A stretch of 64,000 nt of DNA, taken from assembly GCA_001931905.2 (NCBI GenBank), contig MSJI02000672.1, positions 1 through 64,000 of the forward strand, given 5' to 3'. The DNA is from Cladosporium sp. IMV 00045. Lineage: Eukaryota > Ascomycota > Dothideomycetes > Cladosporiales > Cladosporiaceae. Below the pieces are notes generated by a model. That model was not told the DNA's origin. It saw nothing but the letters and a program-made list of their open reading frames with translations, and ran no database searches. The position numbers were made by a program, and so were the translations under genes. This document shows, piece by piece, positions 45,696 through 55,632 of this stretch. Every line of letters starts with the position of its first letter. The first letter of the stretch is position 1.

Positions 45696-46604
45696 GTTTG
45701 TGGTGGTGGTGGTGGTGGTGGTGATGTTGGTGCTACCGGGTGTGTTGGTTGCAAGTGAATGTGCGCGTACGCGAGAGAGTGAGTGGTGCAATTGCGAACA
45801 GCTTGTGGTGATACTGTTCACTTCAGATGGATGGAATCTGTAGAGACCCTCAGAGAGGGCGAAGGCGCATGTCCCTTAATACTCCATGGCGCCCATGGCG
45901 ATGTGCATTTGGCTTTCATGAGGGGCGAGGATAGAAGCGTAAGTATGGTATAGCCAACGAGAGGTGGGCGCTGAGATCCATGGGAGCTGCCCATGGCAAA
46001 TAGTCGATGTTGCATTGGGTAATCGTCGCGTTTGGGTGGTCGTAGCAATTAACTTTGGTCAGTTTATATGAGCTCTTACTAATGAGGCTGTTTGGATGGG
46101 GGCATGAAGCGGCTTCTCACGTTCCGGATGAAGGAATCTCTCGGGAAGCTCGCGCCAATCGATGCGCTGGAGTTGATGATACTAGCACAACATCACGGAG
46201 AGGCGCTTGTCCTGGGCGAAAGGTCAGCCATTCTTATCGAATCGATCATCTCAAGGGCAACAGCCATCGCAGAGTCGGAGGGAGTCGCCGATATTGGTAT
46301 ATCGTAACATCACCGAAGGCGAGACGGCCAATCCGCTGAGCTTTTCCATGCCCGCGCATACCTTTCCATGTTCTCCCAATGGAACAAATGTTCTCGCAAT
46401 GTTCTGGCGCTGTTGATACATGCATAACAAACACATCTCGTAAATGAAACAAGTCACAAAACAAGACTCCGAGGGACAGGGGGAAAAAAGCAAATTAGTA
46501 CCTGAAGAAGCACTCACAGGGGGTATATCCATTCGTACGCCCAGAAACTCCGATTCATGCCGCATCCATGCGACACACAACGCCAACAGCCAGGCATCCA
46601 CCCA
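45696..46604. other. Intergenic region
   Basis: Upstream flank of the repeat-rich protein and 3' flank of the EF-hand gene. A (GGT)n microsatellite is at 45698-45723. A 71-codon plus-strand frame (46092-46307) has no recognisable features. Confidence 0.55.
45698..45723. repeat. (GGT)n microsatellite in 5' leader
   Basis: About eight GGT triplets just upstream of the ATG at 45695; on the gene's strand this reads (ACC)n. Confidence 0.9.
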
Positions 46605-47201
46605 TCAACCAAAAACTCCCGCCCTGGTCATGACGCCCTCGAAATCCTCCATGTTCACCCCTCCAAGCCCACCTCCCGTAGCCTCCCTGATCATATCCTT
46701 GAGCACACTCTCCGGCACATCCTCACGCAGCTCCTTGGCGACGCGGCGCAAATCGTTGAGAGTGATATCCCTCTCCTGCCCTTTTGTGAACAGAGCATAA
46801 GCCTTCTGCACCTCCTCACTCTGCGCTTCGGGATCGTCCTGTCTCGCGTGCAATTTCAGCGCCGCGATGGCCAGGAAGCGCTCGTAGTCCACCCAGCCCA
46901 AGTCGTCCGGATCGACGGTTTCAATGAGGTCTTTCAGCTCTGCGGCGTCTTTGGGCGGCGCGTTGAGCGCGATCAGGCAGCGGCGCACGTCGGTGGTGGG
47001 GATGGCGCCGTCTTTCGAGTCGAGTTCTTCCGGGTCCTGGCGGAAGATGTTGTACGCTTCTTGGATTTCCGCTTCTTCCTCAGCTGTGATGTCGTTCTCT
47101 TTGGCGAGTTTCGAGCGCCGCTTTGCTGGCGGTTTAGCGGCGGGCGCGCTCGTGGTGGGTTGTTTGCGCTTTGGAGGCTGCGGTTGGGTTAGCTGGGACA
47201 T
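46605..47201 (-). CDS. Centrin/calmodulin-like EF-hand protein
   Basis: Intronless, 198 residues. The N-terminal 40 residues are basic and disordered (PKRKQ, PPAKRRSKLAKE). EF-hand-type helices follow: EEEAEIQEAYNIFRQD with DGAIPTTDVRRCLIAL, then DDLGWVDYERFLAIAAL, and the C-terminal pair EEVQKAYALFTKGQERDITL and NDLRRVAKELREDVPE, ending GLGGVNMEDFEGVMTRAG. The DLRRVAKEL segment is close to centrins/Cdc31. The calcium loops are degenerate: none has the full DxDxDG..E series, so calcium binding is doubtful. It could act like Cdc31 in spindle pole bodies or in mRNA export (TREX-2), but this is inferred from similarity only. Confidence 0.75.
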   Translation of the reverse strand: MSQLTQPQPPKRKQPTTSAPAAKPPAKRRSKLAKENDITAEEEAEIQEAYNIFRQDPEELDSKDGAIPTTDVRRCLIALNAPPKDAAELKDLIETVDPDDLGWVDYERFLAIAALKLHARQDDPEAQSEEVQKAYALFTKGQERDITLNDLRRVAKELREDVPESVLKDMIREATGGGLGGVNMEDFEGVMTRAGVFG

Positions 47202-48441
47202 ATACTCTCTGCAGGGAGTGCAATCACCATTATGAATGTGATGGAGACTGAAATCGCATGGCGAGTCTCAGCTTGTTGTGCTGCAGACGCGATTGCTTTC
47301 AACAAGTGACGGCTTCAATCAACAACGATGACGAAGTGAAGCTGTACGAACGAATCATGTAGATCACAGTGAATCGTATTCGTATCAGGCAGCCATGCAT
47401 GAGTCTGTCGCATGCGGCGCATCGGAGGTGGAGAGAAAGTAGAGCGCCAAGGAATGCGGACTTATATTTTCTCGCAATTCCTCACCTCACTTTTACTTCC
47501 TCCTCATCCTCATCTGCTATCCAGCAAAGGCGATTTTCTACGCACGAGAACCGTCTTCCGCTCAATAGCACGAGACAGAGGTTTCAGGCTATGTCCGTAG
47601 GGAGCAAAGACATCCGTTCTTTTGCTCATTGGCGTGGCCCAAGAACTCATCGAGAGAAAAACTCGAGAACCCGCAAATCGATACTTTTATCTTTTTTGCA
47701 AACCCGCAACATCATTTAGCTAGAGCCCGACATCTCCAACCTTTCACCAGGATGTCGAGTGTGGACATTGTTGCGAGATTAATTCCTCACACACCTGCTC
47801 TTCAATGGTTTACCACGCCGGCTCATAGTGTCGGAGTATGTGGTCAGAAGCGAAGAGTACATTTCCAATGTACAAACATGAGATTTTGTAAAGATCAATT
47901 GTTCCCTTCGGAGAATCATTTTCTCAAGGAGATATTTGGTTGTCTTGATGTCTAACAAAGGCACCTTGGTTTCTGTGATGCTTCGTCTGCATTCTGGGCT
48001 TGTTCGTCTGGTCTACATGTACGCAAGTATGGTCTTTTTCCACGTCAAGACAATAGACGCTTCCAAGTCACAGTACCTCACCTGCCTATCATGAGGATCC
48101 TATGGCCTGCATGAAAACAGACATATCTGATTGAGGTAGTGAAGTCATAAGTCGACACGAATGTCCTCTTGATTCATGATCTATGATGTTACACACTACT
48201 CCTCAAACGAATCTTACAAACAATAAGGCCACCCCCGGGTATCATGTCCAACGTTTTTTTAGAAATCCGAAAAAGATAACACCCCAAGCCATGCGATTTT
48301 CCAAGATGCCTTTCCAAAAACAAGAGAAAAAGAAGGAAATAACCAATGCCGGTGTATGCTTTTGCGTACATGCTCGACGCTTCCAAGGCACAGCGCTTGT
48401 GATATCCAACGAGAAACCATACTCCTTCATCATCCCGCCAT
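47202..48441. other. Intergenic region, 1.2 kb
   Basis: Between the EF-hand start (47201) and the DOT1 stop. Frames at 47369-47719 and 47629-47955 are unsupported. No repeats seen. Confidence 0.55.
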
Positions 48442-49974
48442 TTAGATTCCCATCCGCTTCTTGAAAGCTTTCAGAGGCCTCGAGTCCTTCGTCGCAGTGT
48501 AGTAGGTCCCAGCGCAGTCGGTCCAGCTCACCATTTCGGAGAAGTAAGTGCCCTCTTTCTGAACAAACATGTTCACCGGACTGTCGACGTTGCGCATGGA
48601 GATCTTGTGACCGGGCTGCATGAATGGCTTGAGGGAAACCACCTGGCAGCCCTCCTTCAAGTCCAGGAACATGGAGATGAGAACGTCGTTGAGCGCAGGC
48701 GTGAAGGCCTGGTTGTTAACGAGCACGACGTCGGCGCGCTTGAGGACCTCGCCGATCCTGCGGTTCTCGGTAAAATCGCCGCGGAGCAAGTGCACTTTGC
48801 CCACGTTGAGGCCCCAGAGTTTGGCGCGCGCTGGGAATTCCTTGGCCTGGAGGTCCGCGAGGTCGCATGGGTTCTTCATCATCTCGATGCCCCAGCTCTC
48901 GGAGCCGATTTCGAGCGCGGCTTGGAGGACGACATTGCCGACGCCGGAGCCGAGATCCACAAAGACGTGTTCGTGGTTCATGCGTGTTTCCTTGAAGATC
49001 TTGCTGACGAAGCGGGGCAGGAGTTCGCCGTATACATTGTCGCTGCCGTTCTTATATGCTTTGAGTGTATCGACGCGAGGGGAGACGGTTCGGGCATATG
49101 TCTGGTCCAAAATGCGCTTAACCCAGTCCAATGGCATGCCGTTTTGCCGGCCCAGCTCTTGTTGGACCGTCCCGTCTCTGACAAACGGCTTGATCAGCTT
49201 GTTGAAGTCGTCAACTGTATCCTCCACGTCTTCCACGCTCTCACACTGCCACGCCCTGTGGAAGCGACGAGAGAAACATGTAGGCTCGTCTGGGTCGGTG
49301 TACTTCTTCGCAATATCGTCCGGCAAGTAGAACTCGCAAATGTGCTTGACCGTTTCCGAAAGATCCTCCAGAGGCTTGTAGTCTTCATCCGATTTTGGCC
49401 TTTTCAACTGGAAGCGCTCCATGGGGCTCTTGCTTGGATACTGCAACGACACAGTCGTCGTCTCATCTCTTCCCCATAGGTTCTTGAACTTGCCCTCCTG
49501 ATCTCCCGAAGTAAGGCTGGCCGCATGAATGAACTTCAGCGCCTTGCCGTCCTCGCGAACAGTCTCTGAGGCCAAGGTCCTCTTAGGTCCTGCGCTTTCC
49601 ACGGAGCTCACACTGCTCTTGATCCTCTTCCGCGAAGCATCAGAGTCGCTACCTCCAACTTCGCTACTGTCGTCGTCGTCTTCGTCATCGCTGAAGAGTG
49701 GTCGTTCGGGCTGTGGTGTCGCACTTTTCCGCTTGACCCCTCGCGAGGAGTCGATCGCCCTCTGTGCGGTGCTCTTGAGCGGTTTGCTGGCGGGAGGGGT
49801 GCCGGAGAGTTGAAATCGGTTTGCAGGAGGGCCTGGTCTGCGGGTGGGTGGTTGAGAGGAGGCGCTGCTTGAGGCTTGCTTCGTGGCCACCATAACCTTC
49901 TCGCGGCGTATGACAGGCTTCTTGGAGGCGTTGACGGGCAACTTGTTGCCGCCTGCGCCGAAGAAGCTGTTCAT
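48442..49974 (-). CDS. DOT1: Histone H3-K79 methyltransferase Dot1
   Basis: Intronless, 510 residues. Residues 1-190 are basic, Ser/Pro-rich and disordered, with candidate nuclear signals (GVKRKS, SRKRIKS) that would bind nucleosomal DNA, as in yeast Dot1. The catalytic DOT1 fold covers about 195-505: NVYGELLPRFV (motif D1-like, 313-323), the SAM-binding DLGSGVGNVVLQAA (340-353), GIEMMKNPC, VNNQAF (419-424, the N-x-F-x active-site segment) and SLKPF. It methylates H3K79, acting in telomeric silencing and the DNA damage checkpoint. It is a non-SET enzyme. All active-site residues appear intact. Start ATG 49974 is the first in frame. Confidence 0.95.
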   Translation of the reverse strand: MNSFFGAGGNKLPVNASKKPVIRREKVMVATKQASSSASSQPPTRRPGPPANRFQLSGTPPASKPLKSTAQRAIDSSRGVKRKSATPQPERPLFSDDEDDDDSSEVGGSDSDASRKRIKSSVSSVESAGPKRTLASETVREDGKALKFIHAASLTSGDQEGKFKNLWGRDETTTVSLQYPSKSPMERFQLKRPKSDEDYKPLEDLSETVKHICEFYLPDDIAKKYTDPDEPTCFSRRFHRAWQCESVEDVEDTVDDFNKLIKPFVRDGTVQQELGRQNGMPLDWVKRILDQTYARTVSPRVDTLKAYKNGSDNVYGELLPRFVSKIFKETRMNHEHVFVDLGSGVGNVVLQAALEIGSESWGIEMMKNPCDLADLQAKEFPARAKLWGLNVGKVHLLRGDFTENRRIGEVLKRADVVLVNNQAFTPALNDVLISMFLDLKEGCQVVSLKPFMQPGHKISMRNVDSPVNMFVQKEGTYFSEMVSWTDCAGTYYTATKDSRPLKAFKKRMGI

Positions 49975-50651
49975 GATTGATGATGAATAGCCGTTATCAT
50001 TTAGTGAATGCCAGGCAGGCTACCGGTCGTGGAGAAAGTGGTGTATGGGTGATATCGCTGCGACAAGATAGGTAATAATGCTGTGTATAACGACTGCAGT
50101 AGATATTTGTTGGTGGGGTGGTAGTGATGTTCGTGGTGGAGTGAAGGAGGGACAGCAGAAAGGTGGGAGGATTATGGTTTGGCTTTGCGCCAGAGGCCGC
50201 GCCTTCGTCCGGAAACGGCAGGGCCGACGAACCCTTAGACTTCGTGGGAAATGCAGGAAGCTCGTGCTTTGCATGAGGAATGGGGAAGTTTGTTTGACAC
50301 TTTACCATGTGCCTGACGATGAAACGCCTCCAACGGTTTGCCATGTTGTTCTTCAGTGATGGCACATGATGATTTGGAGATTCATCCTGTATGATGGCAT
50401 GATCGCTATACTCATTCATCGCCTCTCCCTGACAGCTTAATGAGATGAAAACACCTCACGCGACAGTTCCCCTCAATGAACAGGAATACTGATGCTTCGT
50501 GACGTCAAAAGGTTGGTTGATAACATGAGGTGTCGACGTATTGCATATCTTTATAAGCAGATCATGCCATCCAGATCTTCATCGCACTCAACTCGACACC
50601 ATCAATGACCCAAGCCCATCCAATTCCACAGGGACAAGATCGCCACCAACA
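49975..50651. other. Divergent promoter region
   Basis: Between DOT1 (minus) and the OBAP gene (plus). A clear TATA box lies at 50550-50557. No gene is supported. Confidence 0.6.
50549..50557 (+). promoter_or_regulatory. TATA box of the OBAP/DUF1264 gene
   Basis: TCTTTATAAG about 100 bases before the ATG at 50652; TATA-containing promoters are typical of stress-regulated fungal genes. Confidence 0.5.
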
Positions 50652-51314
50652 ATGGACAGCCTACCAACAACCAACGCCACCAAAGGCAACCCAGAATCAC
50701 TGAAAAACACCACCCTCGAAACCGGCGCCAGCGTTGTACAAAACTTCAAACCGCCCAAACGCCTCTGCGCGCACCTCAACGCCTTCCACGCCTACGCATC
50801 CGACCCCTCCCGCGCCGTCGAAGCGAACCACTACTGCGCGCACCTGAACGACGACGTCCGCCAATGCATCCTGTACGACAGTCCGGAACCCAACGCGCGC
50901 CTGATCGGGATCGAGTACATGATCAAGCCGCACCTTTACGAGAAGCTGGACGCTGAGGAGCGCAAGCTGTGGCACAGCCACGTCTACGAGGTCAAGAGCG
51001 GCATGCTCATCATGCCGGCGCCGGAGGCTCTGCCGGACAAGGTGTGGGAGCAGGCGGAGAATAAGGAGATGGAGGAGGTGGTGGTGCTTTATGGGAAGGT
51101 CTTTCACCTCTGGCAGACGGATCGCGGGGATCAGTTGCCGCTGGGAATGCCGCAGCTTATGACTTCTTTCACGAGCGACGAGCAATTGCCGAAGGGGGCG
51201 TTGGAGGATAGGGATCGGAGGTTTAATGTTGATTCTGAGAAGAAGAAGGAGAGTAGGAAGTATATTGCTGAGCCGGAGATTCATCCTGATGCTGATGCGA
51301 CGTGGAAGATGTAG
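50652..51314 (+). CDS. DUF1264 / oil body-associated protein-like
   Basis: Intronless, 220 residues. The conserved core begins at FKPPKRLCAHLNAFHAYA and includes VEANHYCAHLNDDVRQCILYDS, ARLIGIEYMI, LWHSHVYEVKSGMLIMP, VLYGKVFHLWQTDRG and QLPLGMPQLM. These are hallmarks of the DUF1264/OBAP family, which in plants associates with lipid bodies. The His and Cys residues conserved in the core suggest metal binding, not proved. The upstream frame is open to a TTG, but the ATG at 50652 with a good context (AACAATGG) is preferred. The C-terminus is charged. The fungal role is unknown; a stress-type TATA promoter precedes it. Confidence 0.88.
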   Translation: MDSLPTTNATKGNPESLKNTTLETGASVVQNFKPPKRLCAHLNAFHAYASDPSRAVEANHYCAHLNDDVRQCILYDSPEPNARLIGIEYMIKPHLYEKLDAEERKLWHSHVYEVKSGMLIMPAPEALPDKVWEQAENKEMEEVVVLYGKVFHLWQTDRGDQLPLGMPQLMTSFTSDEQLPKGALEDRDRRFNVDSEKKKESRKYIAEPEIHPDADATWKM

Positions 51315-51593
51315 GTTTTGATGATGTTTCGGTGATAGGGAATGTACCTAGGTAGTTATGAGCAATGAAAAAAATGACGATAATCAATTTAACTTCCTGT
51401 GTTTAACCAAATATTACCTTAGTCACCTGAAAAACACCAATCACTGTAGTCGTACAGACCAGCATGTATGAGGCATGATTGCCCTCAGGTAGGGCTCACA
51501 CAAGAGGGATGAAAATGACATTCTCAATAATCCGCTTGATCTGGTATCGAATTTTCCTAAACGAAGCAATCTTACAAAAAATACAATGCGAGC

Positions 51594-52811
51594 CTAAAAC
51601 TTCTTCGCCCTCTGAGACTTGCCAGGACGCTTAGCTCCACCCTTGCCCTTCATCCTCTTCGCGGAAAAGCCAGACATGTCGCTGGCCGATTTGGCATCAT
51701 TACTCTTGGCGTGCCTCTTCTTGCCGCCGAAACCGTACTTCTCGTCCTTCTTCTGGCGCTTCCTGTGCGCGCCGTCAGCGGCGCCCTTGGCCCTCCTCTC
51801 TGCCCGGTCCTTCTTCTCGGTGACGGCAGCGTCCTCGAGCGCCACGTCGAAGTTGTCCTCCTTGTCGTTGAGGTCTGCGCCGCCCGCGCGTTTCCGCTTG
51901 AGCGAGTTGATCTTGTCCATGGTGTCCCTCTTTGTGCGGTCGCGCTCCTGCAGCTTCGCGACCTGCACGGCCTTGCCGAACTTCTTGAGATCGCGTTGCC
52001 GTCTGGCGTCGGCGCTGGCCTTCTTCCTCGCCGCCTCGTCCACGAGCTTCGCCTTGACCTTGCCCATCTGCTCCTCGGACTTGACCATCTCGGCGAAGTA
52101 ATCTGTGGGTCTGGTGAAAGGCACGCCCTCCTTCCTGAGTTTCGCGCGGGCATCCTTGACGGCGTCCAGAGACTGCTTGTAGAAAGAAAGCTCACGGTTG
52201 AGATCGTCTTCGACATCGGCTATTTGCACGGGCTCCGCGGATGTGATGGTCTGGTTGTGGGAGAAAGGTAGGCTTGCGGGGAGAGCGAAGGATTTGTATG
52301 CTCGTTGTAAAGCGGCGGTGTTGTTGATGGTGAGTCTCTGGTGAGGAATAATGTCGCCCTTGTCCTCGGAAGCCAGCGATTCGATGTCTGAGAGAGCAAT
52401 GTCGTCCTCGTCGGCAGCCTCATTGTCGAAAGGCTCGTCGTCAGAGTCAGAGTCGGAATCGTCGTCCAGATCGCCAATGCTAACGCCGCCAACTTCCTCC
52501 TCCTCATCGTCGTCGGAGTCTTCCTCATCGTCATCCGTCTGCCAGCCCTCGCCCTCGCCATTGACCTTGTCAACAGCCTCTGCAGCGTCGGCAGCAAGTT
52601 CTTCCTTGGCACCCTTAGCAGCCTTCTGTGCCTTTGCGACCTCAGCACCGCTAGCAGCATCATCCAAAGCCGCGACGTCCACAGTGCTCTGCTTCTTGTC
52701 CCTCTTCTTCTTCTCAGCCGCTTTCTGCAGCTTCTTCTGGCGCAGAAGGTGGTGATTGACGCCCTTTTCGCGCTCGAGCGCACCCTTCAAAGTAGCTCCC
52801 TTGGCCACCAT
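51594..52811 (-). CDS. EBP2: rRNA-processing protein EBP2
   Basis: Intronless, 405 residues. Nucleolar factor for 60S subunit maturation and 27S pre-rRNA processing. Residues 1-60 are basic; 85-155 are a long acidic Asp/Glu/Ser tract, as in yeast Ebp2. The conserved core is about 205-330: DVEDDLNRELSFYKQSLDAV, KLRKEGVPFTRPTDYFAEMV, KSEEQMGKVKAKLVDEAARK and RDLKKFGKAVQVAKLQERDR. The tail is Lys/Arg/Gly-rich with nucleolar signals (GGKKRHAK, RPGKSQRAKKF). It shares a 363-bp divergent spacer with HSBP1. Confidence 0.95.
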   Translation of the reverse strand: MVAKGATLKGALEREKGVNHHLLRQKKLQKAAEKKKRDKKQSTVDVAALDDAASGAEVAKAQKAAKGAKEELAADAAEAVDKVNGEGEGWQTDDDEEDSDDDEEEEVGGVSIGDLDDDSDSDSDDEPFDNEAADEDDIALSDIESLASEDKGDIIPHQRLTINNTAALQRAYKSFALPASLPFSHNQTITSAEPVQIADVEDDLNRELSFYKQSLDAVKDARAKLRKEGVPFTRPTDYFAEMVKSEEQMGKVKAKLVDEAARKKASADARRQRDLKKFGKAVQVAKLQERDRTKRDTMDKINSLKRKRAGGADLNDKEDNFDVALEDAAVTEKKDRAERRAKGAADGAHRKRQKKDEKYGFGGKKRHAKSNDAKSASDMSGFSAKRMKGKGGAKRPGKSQRAKKF

Positions 52812-53174
52812 TTTGGCAAATCGATTGTTGAAGGTGTTGTGTCGGTTTGGAGAAAATTATTTCCAGACAACCCAAGTTTGCGATCCTAAACCTCAAGGGC
52901 GGGAATCCAAAAATTTAGGCGCAGGGCAAGAGAGCCGAGCTTCTCGAGAAGGTCTCCACCACGGCAAGAGCGAGCCGTCCCGCAAAGTCAAACAGCGTCT
53001 AGGGAGCTGCACATCAACAGACAAACGAATATGCTATATTGCAATTCTCACTACATTCATTCCTGCATAAAGGTGATGATACCTCGGCCGGTCCATTGAA
53101 GCACACAAAATTCCTTGATGTGATTGCCAAAGAATTCCGTCGACTTTACGAGAAAACCACAGCCAGATTCCACC
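52812..53174. promoter_or_regulatory. Bidirectional promoter of EBP2 and HSBP1
   Basis: A short 363-bp interval separates the two divergent ATGs, so promoter elements must be shared or closely interleaved. Clear consensus sites were not identified. Confidence 0.55.
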
Positions 53175-53558
53175 ATGGCTTCAGACAACAACACAACGCT
53201 CTCGGCTCAAGTCAACAGATTAAGTGTGCAAGATTCGCCGAGTGTAGGTCACCGTTCGAGAACACAACTCGAAATCCGAAAATGAAGACATGACCGCTAA
53301 TTGTCAGAAAAAGCCAGCGCCCGAAAGCCAGCAGCCTGCCGAATTGGTCCAGGTTGTCGACGACTTGCTGAACCAGCTGAACTCCAAGTTTAGCACTATC
53401 TCCAGCGAGTTGATTGAGAAGAGTAAGTCGGCAATCACAACAAAGAAGGTCTTGGAAACTGACTTTCGGTCTAAGTGGACGAGATGTCCCGAAGGCTTGA
53501 TAACCTCGAGGCGAACATCCAGAGTGGCACACAAAACCAGACCGATGCCGACAAATAA
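53175..53558 (+). CDS. HSBP1: Heat shock factor-binding protein 1 homolog
   Basis: Three small exons, join of 53175-53243, 53308-53422 and 53476-53558, encode 88 residues; no single frame shows the gene. The spliced product contains AELVQVVDDLLNQLNSKFST followed by ISSELIEKMDEMSRRLDNLE, the diagnostic HSBP1 coiled coil that trimerises and contacts heat shock factor. The intron-2 junction recreates the Met of KMDEM. The N-terminal 35 residues (Ser/Gln/Pro-rich) are poorly conserved in the family. Introns are GTAGGT...GTCAG (64 nt) and GTAAGT...CTAAG (53 nt). Also known in Wash complex assembly in animals; the fungal role is unclear. Confidence 0.9.
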
Positions 53559-53728
53559 TAGACTGCTTACTATGTATTATTTTTGAGACAGTGTGAGAGT
53601 TTCGAGGCGCTCGGAGGAGATCTTTCAAGGGGTATCTTTTGGTAATTTACATGGGTTTCTGATAATATCGGCCTGTGAGGCGGTAATGGGTGTCTTCGGG
53701 GGACAATACGAGGTAATTACCACCAAAT

Positions 53729-55056
53729 CTACTCCGAACTCGAATTTCGTCGCAATCGTGCGGCGGAAGCTTCTTGTTCCAATGACTCCTTGTTCGCACC
53801 GCCTTGCCTCTGCACTGGACGCGCACCACCGGTCTTGGGGACCCAGTCGTCCAGCATTTTCTGAACTTTGGGTGCCCACTCGTCTTCTCCCTTGGCAAGA
53901 TCGTCGTAGTCGAGAACGTTCTTTCCGAGCTCAAACTCGCCCTGTCGGGTGCGGACGAGCGCGGCCATGAGACCCAGCGAACCTACTGCGGCACCCAGGT
54001 CGTGACACAGACTGCGGACGTAGAAGCCTGAGGTCACGGTCATGCGAATGCGGCAGGCTGGTGCTGGGCAGGGGTCGCGTTTCTTAGGTGCTTCTGTTTG
54101 AGCGTCTTCGGTCGTGGTAGCTTCTGGCAATGCTCCGGTAGCCTCGAGCTCGCCTTCGGATTTGGTGCGTTTGGGCTCAGGGACGCCTTCAGGCTCAATG
54201 GCCCCTCCAACAGTCTCCTCCTCGTGACGCTTTCGCTTCTCCCCAGCGGCGGAGTCCTCGCCCTCCGCTGCCTTGGACTCTGCAGCCTCCGGCATTTTGT
54301 CGCCATCCAGGTGCAGCACCTTGTCTGCCAATTCCTTCTCACTTTGCTCGGCCTCCACCTCTGGCCAATGGTAATCGTGCGTACCGCCCTCCATCCACTC
54401 AGTCATTTCGAGAACTTCCGTCTCTACCGGCCTCTCCTCGATTTTCACCGGCACCTCCTTCCCCTCACGAGCATACTCATAGAGCTTCTTCCCGTTAATC
54501 TTGAGCGCACTGAACATCGGCGGCTTCTGCATGATCTTGCCCCGAAACTGCGCCAGCGCCTCCTCCACCTTCTCCTTTGTGACATGCTCATAGCCCTTGT
54601 GCGCAACAATCTTGCCCACCGAATCATACGAATCCGTGGCTTTGCCAAACAGCAGCACTGCTTCGTAGCTCTTAGTGCAGCCCAGGAAGTCACCCAGCGA
54701 CTTGGTGCCAGATCCAACGCCCAGAATCAACACGCCCGTCGCCATGGGATCGAGAGTGCCGCCGTGGCCCATTTTCAGCTGAACGCCGCCTCGCATGCGC
54801 CGCGAGCGCTTGTTGCGCTGGTTGTGGCTTTCGCGCTCCAGGCGGGCTTTTTCGTTGGAAATCCAGGGCTCGAAGAGCTTGGATGGGTTGAATTGCTGTT
54901 GTACATCGCGAATCACTTGGGCGGAGCTGAGGCCCATCGGTTTGTGGATTGCTGTTGTTTGACAAGGGAATTCGTCAGTTTCATTGGGAAGAAGGTCGTT
55001 TTTGGTGATTGGAACCCTACGATACCGAAGCAGCCCTCGGGCGAATTGGTGGCCAT
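53729..55056 (-). CDS. PUS4: tRNA pseudouridine-55 synthase Pus4 (TruB family)
   Basis: Exons 55056-55026 and 54951-53729 encode 417 residues. The 31-base first exon adds MATNSPEGCF, and splicing (GTATCG...AACAG) gives FAIHKPMGLSSAQVI, the TruB motif I that is missing if one starts at the internal MGLSS. Motif II is MGHGGTLDPMATGVL with catalytic Asp78. KSYEAVLLFGKATDSYD and QKPPMFSALKINGKKLYEYA are further family signatures. YVRSLCHDLG is the C-terminal motif III. A Glu/Lys-rich insertion of about 90 residues (about 220-310) sits between them, longer than in bacterial TruB and typical of fungal Pus4. It makes Psi55 in the T-loop of tRNAs in nucleus and mitochondria. Confidence 0.95.
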
Positions 55057-55632
55057 TTTGATCTTGGGTGGGGTTTTGAAGATACTACGCCAGAGAATTT
55101 GACGTCCGCCCATGAATGAGAATAGGTGGGTGAGACTTGTTGCTAAGTGAGGGTGTGAAGGCTTCTGTGACTTTGCTGTCGGTTCTCGGTCGTGGAGCTC
55201 TGGGAAACTTTTAGCGTGCCCGCAATGTGAAACCTTAAAACGAGGCCTTCCTTCGAAATGCTTGAGAAGAGGTGAATACGAACACACGACCATCAAAGGG
55301 ACAAAGGCGCTACAGATGCTCATTAATCAAAGAAAAAATGTTAGGTATTTACTTCATTCCAATCATTGGTCATTTTGGCCTCATCAAGAACAATGATGTA
55401 TCAGAGGTCATAACCACCATATGATCGGCTATTGCTTGCAGCGTAGGAGCTAAGGCGAAAGCGCGACTTGACTCCGCTCCACTCTTCAAACCACGCGCGC
55501 CTGGACGGGCCATTCCTGACCACATTCATGTTCTCATGCCAAACCTGCCTCCGTGATATCGCCATCTCATGACCATGACTACATATGCTTCCCACGAGTT
55601 GATATCCTGAAATCTATCTTCCTCTTCCGACA
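55057..55632. other. Divergent promoter region of PUS4 and the RFTS protein
   Basis: 576 bp with no gene or repeat recognised. Confidence 0.6.

Noticed and set aside
43302..45758. Long plus-strand frames opposite the repeat-rich protein
   Set aside because: Antisense shadows in low-complexity sequence; the minus-strand frame is longer, has repeats in phase and a sensible start.
46092..46307. 71-codon plus-strand frame with coding-like composition
   Set aside because: Too short and without homology, start context or splice partners that I can see.
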